Below, in pieces: positions 19,276 to 28,014 of a DNA stretch of 64,000 bases. Position numbers and translations under genes: made by a program. This stretch comes from an uncultured Anaeromusa sp. GTDB lineage: Bacteria; Bacillota; Negativicutes; Anaeromusales; Anaeromusaceae. The DNA is taken from contig NZ_OY781460.1 in NCBI RefSeq assembly GCF_963676855.1, forward strand, positions 3,160,001-3,224,000, read 5' to 3'. Every line of letters starts with the position of its first letter. Position 1 is the stretch's first letter. Under the pieces are notes generated by a model. The model did not search any database, had not been told where the DNA came from, and saw nothing but the letters and a program-made list of their open reading frames with translations.

Positions 19276-20655
19276 TCATTGAGTCTCTCTTTGCAGCCGC
19301 ACATACAGCTGCTTACCTGCGCCGGACGCTCGTTCGTCCGCCCGCAGCCCGGCCACCCAAAGAATCCCTTGGGCATCGCATAAGAGCGGCAGTTGGTCGC
19401 GCTGCGCCTGTGGCACTTTGGCATCAATTAAGTACTTCTTTAGTTTTTTACGCCCTCCCATGCCAACTGGGCGAAACACATCGCCAGATTGACGAAAGCG
19501 CAGCAACAAAGGCGGTTCCACCGCCCCCCAAGCCAAGGATAGCACCGCTGCGCCTGCAACATCGCCAAACGAAAGCCACGAAGTTTCCAACCGACTCCCG
19601 TCCGGTAAAACCGCCACACTTGGCACGGTTACCTCGCACTGCCAGCCCGTGCCTTGCCGTTGCCATTTGCCATCTGCAGCCAACGGTTCCAGCACCAGGG
19701 AATCATAGTCCTTACGAACTTGCCACCCTCCTGGCAGCACCTGTACAGCACCGAGCCGCCCATCAGATGCCAACTTTAAGAGATTTTCCACATGTACAAA
19801 GCAGATTCCTGTCAAGGCGCCTCGTTTTTTTTCTAAAACCTGTCGCCACAGTTCCCGTTGCACCGCCGGATGATACTCAGAAAACGCCAGCAACCGCACC
19901 TGACAGAAATTCTCCCGCCAAAGAACGCATCGTTCTTGCGCCTTTAGCGCCTCTTGGCGAACAAAATCATGTTCCTCCCGGATAATATCGGCTGTCCGTG
20001 TTAAGGCTGGTACGATTTCCGAATTATACGTGTTTAAATCAGGCAACAAGTGATGCCGGATGCGATTGCGCAGATACTTGTCCTTTAAATTGCTCGCATC
20101 CAAGCGCGGCCTTAGCCCTTGTTCACTGCAATACGTTTCAATCTCGCGGCGACGCACCTGCAAAAATGGCCGTACAAGCAACGCTTCCTGTTCCGCCATG
20201 GCAGCCAACCCTTCCGCGCCTGCGCCTCGGAGCAGATGTAACAAGAAAGTTTCCGCTTGATCGTCCGCATGGTGTCCTAGGGCAATATACGCCGCTCCCA
20301 ATGAGCTGGCCGTCTCACGAAGCCACTGATAGCGCAAACGGCGGGCTACATCCTGCGGCGATCCGCCATTCTCCCGCAAATAGCCTGGCACATCAATCGC
20401 CACCGCCTGATAAGAAAGCTGACGCTCACGACAAAATTCCGCCACAAACCGCTCGTCCGCCACGGACGCTTCGCCGCGAAAACAATGATCCACATGGGCC
20501 ACGGCCAAGCGAAATCCCCTCTCTAAAGCAAGGCGTTGCAGCACATGTACTAGCGCCAGAGAATCCGGACCGCCCGAGCAGGCGACCAACACCAGCGATT
20601 GTTCGGGAAACAATTGCCGCCGCTCACACCAGGAACGCACCTTAGACAGCAGCAT
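19276..20655 (-). CDS. tilS: tRNA(Ile)-lysidine synthase
   Basis: TilS converts C34 of the AUA-reading tRNA-Ile to lysidine, an essential decoding step. The 459-aa protein has the N-type ATP pyrophosphatase P-loop SGGPDS (27-32), HVDHCFRGEASVADE and LGHHADDQAETFLL. Two C-terminal substrate-recognition domains follow (LRFRQSGDVFRPVGMGGRKKLKKYL). The start overlaps the preceding exporter gene by 14 nt, indicating coupling. Confidence 0.96.
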   Translation of the reverse strand: MLLSKVRSWCERRQLFPEQSLVLVACSGGPDSLALVHVLQRLALERGFRLAVAHVDHCFRGEASVADERFVAEFCRERQLSYQAVAIDVPGYLRENGGSPQDVARRLRYQWLRETASSLGAAYIALGHHADDQAETFLLHLLRGAGAEGLAAMAEQEALLVRPFLQVRRREIETYCSEQGLRPRLDASNLKDKYLRNRIRHHLLPDLNTYNSEIVPALTRTADIIREEHDFVRQEALKAQERCVLWRENFCQVRLLAFSEYHPAVQRELWRQVLEKKRGALTGICFVHVENLLKLASDGRLGAVQVLPGGWQVRKDYDSLVLEPLAADGKWQRQGTGWQCEVTVPSVAVLPDGSRLETSWLSFGDVAGAAVLSLAWGAVEPPLLLRFRQSGDVFRPVGMGGRKKLKKYLIDAKVPQAQRDQLPLLCDAQGILWVAGLRADERASGAGKQLYVRLQRETQ

Positions 20656-21100
20656 GCTTGCTCGCCCCCTTCCCGCTACGTCGCAGCATGCGAATCAACG
20701 CCGAACTTAAAAACAGGCCAAAAGCAATCGCGCCGGCAATCAACAGCATGCGCACCGCCATAGAGCCGGCTTCCGCATAAGTACCTTCCACTAGAAGCCG
20801 CATCGTATGGTATGCTTCCGCCCCCGGTACCAAGGGAATAAAACCAGTAACAATATAAATGGTCGCTGGTTTATGCGTACGACGCGCCAGCCATTCAGCA
20901 GCCAAGCCCAAAGCCAAGCTGCCAAAAAAAACCGCCGCCACCAGCTTGCCTCCTGCTTGGCTTACGGCATACATCGCCGCCCAGCATAACGCCCCCCCCG
21001 CACCGCTCCACAACAAAGCCGACTGGGGAATGCGGCAGAGAATGCCAAAGGCTGCGGACATCAAAAAACAAGATAACAACCGCAATAAAAAGGTTTCCAT
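20642..21100 (-). CDS. Threonine/serine exporter-family protein, C-terminal half (YjjB/DUF3815-like)
   Basis: This 152-aa membrane protein has four predicted hydrophobic helices and the family motif FIPLVPGAEAYHTM (about 92-105). It corresponds to the C-terminal half of ThrE exporters. In many bacteria the two halves are separate genes that form one transporter, as here with the gene 2 nt upstream. E. coli YjjP/YjjB has been linked to succinate export and Corynebacterium ThrE to threonine export. The substrate here is unknown. Confidence 0.85.
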   Translation of the reverse strand: METFLLRLLSCFLMSAAFGILCRIPQSALLWSGAGGALCWAAMYAVSQAGGKLVAAVFFGSLALGLAAEWLARRTHKPATIYIVTGFIPLVPGAEAYHTMRLLVEGTYAEAGSMAVRMLLIAGAIAFGLFLSSALIRMLRRSGKGASKHAAV

Positions 21101-21102
21101 CT

Positions 21103-21867
21103 TTACCCTCCCATGCGCATCGGCAAAGCTAGCACAAGAATAACTCCCATAGCTACGGCCACTGCCGTAAGAGCCGCTTCCAAAATTCTAGCGGCGCCGC
21201 TCATTAAGTCTCCCGCCAGCAAGTCCCGCAAGGCATTGGTAATCGCTACTCCCGGTACTAACGGCATCAAACCGCCAACAATGATAAGATCCCGGCTCAG
21301 TTCTTCCCAAGCACGACCCAGCCAAGCCCCTAAAAAAGCCACCATCATGGCGCCAACTAAATCAAGCGTAAAGGGTGCCGCATGGTACTTAGTTAACCAG
21401 GAAAGCAGCCAGCGCATGCCAGCAGCCACAAAAAAAGCCGCAACTCCCTCTTCCAGCGTTCCACCCAAAAGCAGCACTGTCGGTCCGCCCACCATGCCAG
21501 CAGCACAGGCCAAAATCCAAATCGGCACCGCCCTATGCTCGCGCGCAATACGCTGCAAAAGCGCCGCTGCCCGCGGAGGCGTCGTCCGGCCCGCTTCCAA
21601 TCGCCGGGCCACCGCATTCACTTTGTTAATCCGGTCTAAATGGATGCTTCGCGCCCCAACACGACAAATCCTGGTTATGCACTGCCCGTCGGCCGCCTCT
21701 ACCTCCAACACTAAGCCCGTGTGAAGAACAAGGCTTTCCGCCCGTTTAGCGCCGCAGGCCAAGGCAATCCGTTCCATCGTTTCTTCCACCCGATAGGTTT
21801 CCGCACCGCTTTTGAGCAGCTCCTCTCCAGCCAACACCGCTAACGAAGCAATATCCTTGCTTTCCAT
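21103..21867 (-). CDS. Threonine/serine exporter-family protein, N-terminal half (YjjP/DUF1212-like)
   Basis: The start at 21867 (MESKDIASLAVLAGEELL) has AGAGGAGC upstream and gives 254 aa. An ATG further up would run into the preceding terminator. The protein has the family signature GEELLKSGAETYRVEETMERI in its cytoplasmic N-terminal domain, five hydrophobic helices, and GGLMPLVPGVAITNALRDLLAGDL at the C-terminus. With the YjjB-like partner it should form a two-component amino-acid or organic-acid exporter. Confidence 0.85.
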   Translation of the reverse strand: MESKDIASLAVLAGEELLKSGAETYRVEETMERIALACGAKRAESLVLHTGLVLEVEAADGQCITRICRVGARSIHLDRINKVNAVARRLEAGRTTPPRAAALLQRIAREHRAVPIWILACAAGMVGGPTVLLLGGTLEEGVAAFFVAAGMRWLLSWLTKYHAAPFTLDLVGAMMVAFLGAWLGRAWEELSRDLIIVGGLMPLVPGVAITNALRDLLAGDLMSGAARILEAALTAVAVAMGVILVLALPMRMGG

Positions 21868-21920
21868 TTTTGCTCCTCTCAGAGCCCTCAAGCTCCTTGT
21901 CCGCCTGTAGCACAAACAGA

Positions 21921-21946
21921 AAAAGAGCATTTTTACAAATGCTCTT
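21921..21946 (-). terminator. Intrinsic terminator after the S1-domain gene
   Basis: An 11-bp perfect stem (AAAGAGCATTT with AAATGCTCTTT) is followed by TTTTCTG on the minus strand. It separates the S1-domain gene from the exporter genes. Confidence 0.85.
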
Positions 21947-21962
21947 TGCTCTTATTAATTCC

Positions 21963-22409
21963 TTATTCGCCGCGACGCGCTCCACGACCGCCTCGTTTTG
22001 ATTCTGTGCTGCGTTTAAGTTCTGACAAACGCTCATCACTGTCTTTGAGAAATTTGCTCAGTTTGTCTTCAAAAGTTACGGTAACCGGACGATGCGGCCG
22101 ACGATTGTCGTGAAAGCCGCCTGGACGGCGCGGCGGCGGCGGCGCACTAGGCGCTACGCTAGGAGCCGCAGTTGGCGGATTCAAGCGTTTTACCGACAAG
22201 CCTATTTTTCCGCGTTCATCAATAGAAAGCACCTTAACCTTGATGCGATCCTGCTCTTTCAAAAAGTCACGCACATCGCGCACATATACATCCGCAACCT
22301 CAGAAATGTGGATAAGGCCCACTTTGCCTTCCGGCAACTCAACAAATGCGCCGAAGTTAGTGATACCTGTGACCACTCCTTCAACCACGCTGCCTACTTC
22401 GATGGCCAT
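21963..22409 (-). CDS. S1 RNA-binding domain protein (YabR-like)
   Basis: This 148-aa protein has one S1 OB-fold domain at 1-75 (VGSVVEGVVTGITNFGAFVELPEGKVGLIHISEVAD, split here by loop positions). A Pro/Arg linker follows and then a basic, Gly/Arg-ending tail (KRGGRGARRGE). It matches the Bacillus YabR/GSP13 group of ribosome-associated or RNA-binding proteins in size and location, directly after divIC. The precise role is unknown. Confidence 0.9.
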   Translation of the reverse strand: MAIEVGSVVEGVVTGITNFGAFVELPEGKVGLIHISEVADVYVRDVRDFLKEQDRIKVKVLSIDERGKIGLSVKRLNPPTAAPSVAPSAPPPPRRPGGFHDNRRPHRPVTVTFEDKLSKFLKDSDERLSELKRSTESKRGGRGARRGE

Positions 22410-22565
22410 ACTGTTATATGCTCCCCCTTAAATGATCGCTTGTTTTAGGCATGTCGCCAAATATTATGTTCTCATTATACCTGCCAGCTTTCCAGCATGT
22501 CAAGGGAACCGCCTAGGAAATAACCCTATAAAAAGCCTTCTACGCTATAAATACGCTTCTTCCTT

Positions 22566-22853
22566 TCAACGGCGAGGCGCTGCGAGATATAACGCTTCTT
22601 CCGGCTTAGCCAAGCCCAATTCTTCGCGTGCAAGTTTTTCTATGTATTCCGGCGTCTGCAGACGATTTTTTTCCTCTAACAGCGCCTGGTGCTGCTGCTG
22701 CAATTGCTCTAGTCTCACTTCTGCCGCCGCCCGCTCCTTGCGTACTTCGCAAAGTTGCTGATAATGTCCGCCAATCAGGTAAATCCCATATAAGACCAAA
22801 GCGCCGGCAAGCAGACGAAACCCAGACAGTTTTCGGGTCCGGGTTTTCCCCAT
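22566..22853 (-). CDS. divIC: Cell-division protein DivIC/FtsB family
   Basis: This small bitopic division protein interacts with FtsL/DivIB-type partners at the septum. The start at 22853 follows GGAGGT by 7 nt; the upstream ATG is part of that ribosome site. The 95-aa protein has a basic N-terminus, one transmembrane helix (about 10-28), a coiled coil (about 32-65, RAAAEVRLEQLQQQHQALLE) and the family ending YIEKLAREELGLAKPEE. Its place before the S1-domain gene matches Bacillus. Confidence 0.92.
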   Translation of the reverse strand: MGKTRTRKLSGFRLLAGALVLYGIYLIGGHYQQLCEVRKERAAAEVRLEQLQQQHQALLEEKNRLQTPEYIEKLAREELGLAKPEEALYLAAPRR

Positions 22854-22953
22854 ATGCTGCACCTCCATTTCCGCTTCTGCAAGATAAGCTTTTTTTTCTA
22901 TTCGCCGCCGGCAAGCATTTTCCTGTCATTTACCCATAAATTTATTATACCTT

Positions 22954-25011
22954 TTAGACTTCAAACTTACGCACGCCTTCTTCCAAGCCTTCCGCCAACT
23001 GCCTCAAACGCAGAGCGGTATCCGCCAGCTCCTGCACAGCTGCGGCCTGTTGCTGCGCCGTCGCCGCTATTTCGCTCACATCGTTGCTGCTTTCTTCTGC
23101 AAGTTCTTTTACTTCTTGCACTTGCTTTTGCGTTTCTATGCACAGCTCGTTCTGGCGGGAAGCCTCGCTGCGAATATTGCCTGCCGCTGTATGAACCTGT
23201 GCCACGGCGTCAACAATGTTCAAAAAGGCCTCCCTACTTTGCAGCGCACCGGTCACCCCTTCTTCCATCAGCGCAAAGCTGCCCTCCATCGTTTCCAGGG
23301 TCTGCACGGTGCTGGCTTCAATGGCAGTAATAATGTGCATGATGTTGCCGCTCGCCTCATCGGATTGCACAGCTAACTTGCCGATTTCTCCCGCCACTAC
23401 GGCAAAGCCGCGTCCCGCCTCGCCCGCTCTGGCCGCTTCAATAGCCGCGTTCAACGCCAGCAGCTTAGTGGAGCTGGCAATATTACGAATCAACTGTGTA
23501 ATTTGAGTAATCGACTGCGCATTCTCGGACAAGGCTGCGGCATACTGCCGAGTTTGCTGCACCGTATTTTTAGCCTGTTCCAATTGAGAGACCGTTTGAA
23601 AGAGCACGGCCTGACCGTCTCTGGCCATTTCAGAGCAATGTTGTCCCTTTTCTTCTGTAATATAGCCTAAGTCCACGATTTTCCGAGACCGACGCGTGAT
23701 TCCCGCCAGCCGTTCCGCCGCATCCAGCACAACGCTTTTTTGCCCTTCTAAACGGGCGGCAATTTCTTCTACCGACTGCGCCATCTGCTTACTTCCTTCT
23801 TGCCCTTGTTCCAGCGCCGTTTCTAAAAAGGAAGCAGACGTCAGTACTTCCCCCGAAGATTTTCTGGTTTCTTGCACAACTTGCTGCAAATTTTCCGTCA
23901 TGCCATTAAACGCCGCCGCCAACGCTCCCAATTCATTCCTTGAGGCACAGGCTGCACGCGCAGACAGTTTGCCTTGCCCGACTTCTTTCACCCCTTGCAT
24001 CAGTATTTGCAGCGGCTGCAGAGTTCGCCGCACCGCCCAAAATCCTCCTGCCAAAAAGCAAACAACCAATATACCTATGCCCCAAACCGTACGCCGCACC
24101 ATCTCCTGACTTTGCGCCAACGCCATATCCTTGGGGTAAAGAGAAACCACAACCCAGTCCGTGTTGGCAACCGGACGGTAAGATAAAAAATAATCCTGGC
24201 CGCGTACCTGTGTTTCCAGATTCCCTGTTTTTTGCTCCAGCACCTGCGTGTAAAATGCTTCTTCCAAAGGCCGACGCTCTTTTACCGCTTCTGCATTGCC
24301 AGGATGAAACAACGGCACTTTTTGTTGGTTCAACACCACAATGCCATAACCCGGATTTTCCGACAACACCCGTTCCAGTAAAACTTGCAGGTTTTGCAAC
24401 GGCAGAACCACGCCTAAAACGCCGATAGGTTCCCGGCTCTCGCCTTGGATAGGCACCGCGCCGACCACACCCAACTGCCCGGCTCCTTTGCTGAGCACTG
24501 GTTCCGACATGACGACATGTCCTGTCATAACTTCTTGAAAATAACGGCGTTCCGCAACATTCTGCAAGTCCAGCTTATCTGTACGCCATACTTGCTTGCC
24601 GTTTCGGTCCGTTACAAACAACATTTCATTACCGCCGTAATACGGTTGCACTAATTTCAAATACCGTTCCAACCGTTTGGCATCTAAACTGCGTATTTCC
24701 TCATCAGCGCTTGTAACAAGCAAGAAATTCCGTTTGTTTTGTATGTAACCAGCCACATCATTGGCAACACGATCGGCAATCTTATCATTATTCTCCACTG
24801 CCGCCTTAGTCAACGCATCGGTAGAACTGACGGAAAAATAGCCGCCAGCGCCGACCAATGGCGCCAAACAAGTCAATAGCAGCAACAAAACAGCCTGCGT
24901 CGACAACGAATGCCACGACATGTGCGGGGCGTTCACCCGCTGACAGCTCGACCACCTATTCACCCACCACTGTTTTCCGCATTGAAACCATTTTGTCAAG
25001 TGGCTCACCAT
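22954..25011 (-). CDS. Methyl-accepting chemotaxis protein with Cache sensor
   Basis: This transmembrane chemoreceptor has 685 aa. It has a cytoplasmic N-terminus, a first transmembrane segment (about 38-58), a large extracellular dCache-type domain (60-300), a second transmembrane segment (about 306-326) and a HAMP domain (326-380). The signalling domain has the conserved hairpin tip around [22 protein letters not shown]. Cache domains often bind amino acids or organic acids directly, but the ligand is unknown. It is encoded after pstA, separated by a 46-bp perfect palindrome. I see no clear promoter of its own. Confidence 0.92.
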   Translation of the reverse strand: MVSHLTKWFQCGKQWWVNRWSSCQRVNAPHMSWHSLSTQAVLLLLLTCLAPLVGAGGYFSVSSTDALTKAAVENNDKIADRVANDVAGYIQNKRNFLLVTSADEEIRSLDAKRLERYLKLVQPYYGGNEMLFVTDRNGKQVWRTDKLDLQNVAERRYFQEVMTGHVVMSEPVLSKGAGQLGVVGAVPIQGESREPIGVLGVVLPLQNLQVLLERVLSENPGYGIVVLNQQKVPLFHPGNAEAVKERRPLEEAFYTQVLEQKTGNLETQVRGQDYFLSYRPVANTDWVVVSLYPKDMALAQSQEMVRRTVWGIGILVVCFLAGGFWAVRRTLQPLQILMQGVKEVGQGKLSARAACASRNELGALAAAFNGMTENLQQVVQETRKSSGEVLTSASFLETALEQGQEGSKQMAQSVEEIAARLEGQKSVVLDAAERLAGITRRSRKIVDLGYITEEKGQHCSEMARDGQAVLFQTVSQLEQAKNTVQQTRQYAAALSENAQSITQITQLIRNIASSTKLLALNAAIEAARAGEAGRGFAVVAGEIGKLAVQSDEASGNIMHIITAIEASTVQTLETMEGSFALMEEGVTGALQSREAFLNIVDAVAQVHTAAGNIRSEASRQNELCIETQKQVQEVKELAEESSNDVSEIAATAQQQAAAVQELADTALRLRQLAEGLEEGVRKFEV

Positions 25012-25050
25012 GGAATCGCCTCCATTTAACTCTTTTTTAACAGTAGCTCC

Positions 25051-25096
25051 ATAGACTACGGAAGCCGCCTTCTAGAAGGCGGCTTCCGTAGTCTAT
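25051..25096. repeat. Perfect 46-bp palindrome between pstA and the chemoreceptor gene
   Basis: Twenty-three bases are followed at once by their exact reverse complement, with the centre TTCTAGAA between 25073 and 25074. Neither side has the T-run of a classical terminator. It may still end pst transcripts or act as a processing site or cruciform. Confidence 0.85.
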
Positions 25097-25121
25097 TCCA
25101 TTGTGATCAAACGATAGCTTT

Positions 25122-25985
25122 TTAGTGATTAGCCACGCCACGCCGCCGACGTAGGATCTCCACAGGCAGCGTAAAGAGTAAGTTCATCACTAAAACCGAA
25201 AGTATCAGCAACGCGCCAATGCCATTGGCAATTTCCACCCGGTCCGGAACCAAGCCCACGCCCATGACATACCACATATGCACAGCCAGCGTCTCTCCGG
25301 CTGCCAGGAAGTCTGGATCCATCATATGTCTGGAAACGGTGGTACCTGCAGTGAAAATCAAAATCGCAGTTTCTCCAATAGCTCTGCCAGCGGTCAACGT
25401 AATACCTGTTACAATGCCAGGCAGCGCATTCGGCAGAACCACTTTCCAAATGGTTTGCCATTTGGTTGCGCCTAAAGCCAACGACGCCTCTCGATAATAC
25501 TGCGGCACCGTACGCAAAGACTCTTCCGTCACCCGTACCAACACAGGCAAATTCAGCATCATCAAGGCCAAAGAACCGCCAATGATACTAAAGCCCAGAC
25601 CCAAAATATTGACAAAAATAATCATGCCGAACAATCCCAAGACGATGGACGGCACCGTTGCCAGGCTTTCCGTGCTCAAACGCACCAAATCAGTAATTCG
25701 GTTATTCCCGGCATACTCTGCCAGATAAATGCCGGCCCCCACCGCTAAAGGCACTGAAAAGAGCATGGACAAGCCTAAAATGTAAAAAGTGTTAAAAAAC
25801 TGCGGGCCTACACCGCCCCCAGCAGTAATGTCACTAGGTTTGCCAAAGATGAAATCAAAACTAAGCACAGGAAGGCCCTTGTAAAGCATATACCCCAAAA
25901 AAGCTGCTAAAATACCGATAATCAAAAAACCAGCCAACCAAAGCAACACTGTCGCCAATTTATTCTGCCACTGTGCCGACATCAA
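25122..25985 (-). CDS. pstA: Phosphate ABC transporter permease PstA
   Basis: This is one of the two permease subunits of the high-affinity phosphate importer. The 287-aa protein has about six transmembrane helices and the EAA loop EASLALGATKWQTIWKVVLPNALPGI that docks PstB. It overlaps pstC by 4 nt. Unusually, pstB does not follow; the ATPase gene is about 25 kb upstream in transcription order. Confidence 0.96.
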   Translation of the reverse strand: MMSAQWQNKLATVLLWLAGFLIIGILAAFLGYMLYKGLPVLSFDFIFGKPSDITAGGGVGPQFFNTFYILGLSMLFSVPLAVGAGIYLAEYAGNNRITDLVRLSTESLATVPSIVLGLFGMIIFVNILGLGFSIIGGSLALMMLNLPVLVRVTEESLRTVPQYYREASLALGATKWQTIWKVVLPNALPGIVTGITLTAGRAIGETAILIFTAGTTVSRHMMDPDFLAAGETLAVHMWYVMGVGLVPDRVEIANGIGALLILSVLVMNLLFTLPVEILRRRRGVANH

Positions 25986-26887
25986 GCCATCCTCCTCTGC
26001 GCCATACGGCGAATCAGTAAAATCATACCCAAAGACATAAGTAAAAGCACCAACGCCATCAAAAATAAGGAATTTCCCCAGGCGGAACCAAAGGGAGTGT
26101 TCCCCATTTCCACAACAATTTCACTAGGCAGGGTAGAAGTTGGCATAAAGAGCGATTTGGCAAGCTGCGGTGTATTGCCGATTACCATTTGCACAGCCAT
26201 CGTTTCTCCCACCGCCCGCGCCATAGCCAAAATGACCGAAGTTAAAATCCCCGGCAACGCTGCTGGAACCAATACCCGCCAAATGGTTTGCCAACGCGTA
26301 GCGCCCAGCGCCAGTGAAGCCTCTTCCAGCGAACGCGGCACGGCTTGCAACGCATCCTCTGAAATGCTAATTACTGTGGGTAAAATCATAATGGCTAAGA
26401 TGACCCCCGCAGTAAACAGGCCAAAGCCGGTACTAATATGAAAAAACTCCCTTACAAAAGGCACCACCACCGTCAAGCCGATAAAGCCGTAAACAACAGA
26501 CGGAATAGCCATATATAGGCCCACTGCAGGCTTCAGAATATCTCTCAGCCATTTCGGAGCTACCTTGGCCATAAAAACAGCGCCGCCCAAGCCTAAGGGC
26601 GCCCCCAAGAGCACCGCTAAAATTGTCACATACACCGATCCGCTTATAAAGCTCAACGCTCCATAAGCGCCTTCCACCGGATCCCACTTAGACGAAAAGA
26701 AAAATTCCCAAGGGCTTACTTCCAAAAAGGTCTGCAAGCCTTGTTGCCCCACAAAAATAATAATTGAAGCAATAACGACGGTCATCAGCAAGGCGCTGAC
26801 GAAAAAGAAATAGCGAACATAGCGATCATATCTCAAACGGCCTTCATGTCCTTGATTACTCATCGTCTCCAACTCCACAGCTTCCAT
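25982..26887 (-). CDS. pstC: Phosphate ABC transporter permease PstC
   Basis: This is the second permease subunit of the Pst importer, six-helix type. Its EAA loop is EASLALGATRWQTIWRVLVPAALPGI. The start at 26887 has AGGAG 9 nt upstream and gives 301 aa. ATG codons at 26911 and 26863 are alternatives. It has its own Pho-box promoter behind the pstS terminator, so permease synthesis can be separated from the more abundant binding protein. Confidence 0.95.
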   Translation of the reverse strand: MEAVELETMSNQGHEGRLRYDRYVRYFFFVSALLMTVVIASIIIFVGQQGLQTFLEVSPWEFFFSSKWDPVEGAYGALSFISGSVYVTILAVLLGAPLGLGGAVFMAKVAPKWLRDILKPAVGLYMAIPSVVYGFIGLTVVVPFVREFFHISTGFGLFTAGVILAIMILPTVISISEDALQAVPRSLEEASLALGATRWQTIWRVLVPAALPGILTSVILAMARAVGETMAVQMVIGNTPQLAKSLFMPTSTLPSEIVVEMGNTPFGSAWGNSLFLMALVLLLMSLGMILLIRRMAQRRMA

Positions 26888-26932
26888 TTTTCTCGCTCCT
26901 GTCATCTTCATTACTACTGACTTATTACGTTT

Positions 26933-26986
26933 ATTATAAGAAGAACGCTCCGCCTCTGTGTTAATCCATTGTTAAGTTCTTGTTAA
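26933..26986 (-). promoter_or_regulatory. Pho box and promoter of pstC-pstA
   Basis: On the minus strand, three perfect TTAACA hexamers (26981-26986, 26970-26975, 26959-26964) are spaced by 5 nt (11-bp period). After 20 nt comes a perfect TATAAT (26933-26938). This is the Bacillus PhoP-binding arrangement. Confidence 0.85.
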
Positions 26987-26998
26987 AAGTAAAGCAAT

Positions 26999-27031
26999 AA
27001 AAAAATCCGCTCGTATTGAGCGGATTTTTTT
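26999..27031 (-). terminator. Terminator between pstS and pstC
   Basis: A 12-bp stem (AAAAATCCGCTC with GAGCGGATTTTT) is followed by a T-run on the minus strand. It lies between the pstS stop codon and the pstC Pho box. Confidence 0.85.
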
Positions 27032-27042
27032 GTTAGCTTATC

Positions 27043-27900
27043 TTATTTCTTCATTTTGGTAACAGGCACAAATCCATTTTTTTCTGCATAGTTTTCTTGG
27101 AATTCTTTACTGGTCACGAAGTCAATAAAGGCTTTAATCGCCCCAGTAGGCTCGCCTTTAGTGAACATACGGCCAAAGGTAAAGACCGGATACTGACCGC
27201 TTACAACACCGTCAATGGAATATTTGACGCCATTATACGCGAGAGCCTTGATGCTGTCATCCACATAAGCCGCATCTACATAGCCGATAGCGCCGGGAGT
27301 ACTGGCAATCGCCGCCCGTACAGCGCCGTTAGAATCCTGAATAACCGCATTATCAGTAAAGGCTGCATTTTTCAGCACCACTTCGGCAATAGTCGCCCGG
27401 GAACCGGACGATTTAGAACGATGGATCAAGGTGATTTTCTGATCCTTGCCGCCAACTTCTTTCCAGTTGGTGATTTTGCCGGTCATAATATCGGTATATT
27501 GCTGTTGGGTTAAATTATCAACCGCAACATCTTTGTTAACGATGAAAATGAAAGGAATGCCTACCAGCTTATGCTCCACAAGGCCTTTGTCTTTCAGGCT
27601 GTCTTGAATGGCTACGTCCGAGTTGCCGATATTGACCGCTCCGGAAGCCACTTGGTTCTGCCCGGTAAAAGAACCGCCGCCGGCGATATTCACCGTGACC
27701 TTAGCGTATTTTTTCTGGAATTCTTCCTGACCGGATTTCAAAAGTGGCAACAGCGCCGTCGAACCAGCCGCCGTTACAGTACCTTGCACCTCTGTCGTCT
27801 TGCCTGCATCTTTGGAACCGCCGCAACCGGCCACTAAACCAACGCCCAACATCAGCGCCAAAGCCGCTGCCCACATTTTCGATTTACGAAATACGTTCAT
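27043..27900 (-). CDS. pstS: Phosphate-binding lipoprotein PstS
   Basis: This is the extracytoplasmic phosphate receptor of the Pst importer. The 285-aa protein has a lipoprotein signal (lipobox LVAGC, Cys26) and the phosphate-loop motifs AGSTALLPL and IHRSKSSGSRA. GGGAGGG precedes the ATG. A Pho box lies upstream and a terminator downstream. Confidence 0.97.
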   Translation of the reverse strand: MNVFRKSKMWAAALALMLGVGLVAGCGGSKDAGKTTEVQGTVTAAGSTALLPLLKSGQEEFQKKYAKVTVNIAGGGSFTGQNQVASGAVNIGNSDVAIQDSLKDKGLVEHKLVGIPFIFIVNKDVAVDNLTQQQYTDIMTGKITNWKEVGGKDQKITLIHRSKSSGSRATIAEVVLKNAAFTDNAVIQDSNGAVRAAIASTPGAIGYVDAAYVDDSIKALAYNGVKYSIDGVVSGQYPVFTFGRMFTKGEPTGAIKAFIDFVTSKEFQENYAEKNGFVPVTKMKK

Positions 27901-27935
27901 TTCATACCCTCCCGCTAAATTTTTCGAACAGTTTT

Positions 27936-27989
27936 ATTTTAGCGCTGAAGGCTCTTTTTTGTGTTACGTACATGTTAAGTCTGTGTTAA
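27936..27989 (-). promoter_or_regulatory. Pho box and promoter of pstS
   Basis: On the minus strand the repeats are TTAACA (27984-27989), TTAACA (27973-27978) and GTAACA (27962-27967), with an 11-bp period. After 20 nt comes TAAAAT (27936-27941). The spacing to the -10 box is identical to that at pstC. Confidence 0.85.
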
Positions 27990-28014
27990 AGAACCACTGG
28001 CTTCTACAACAACA

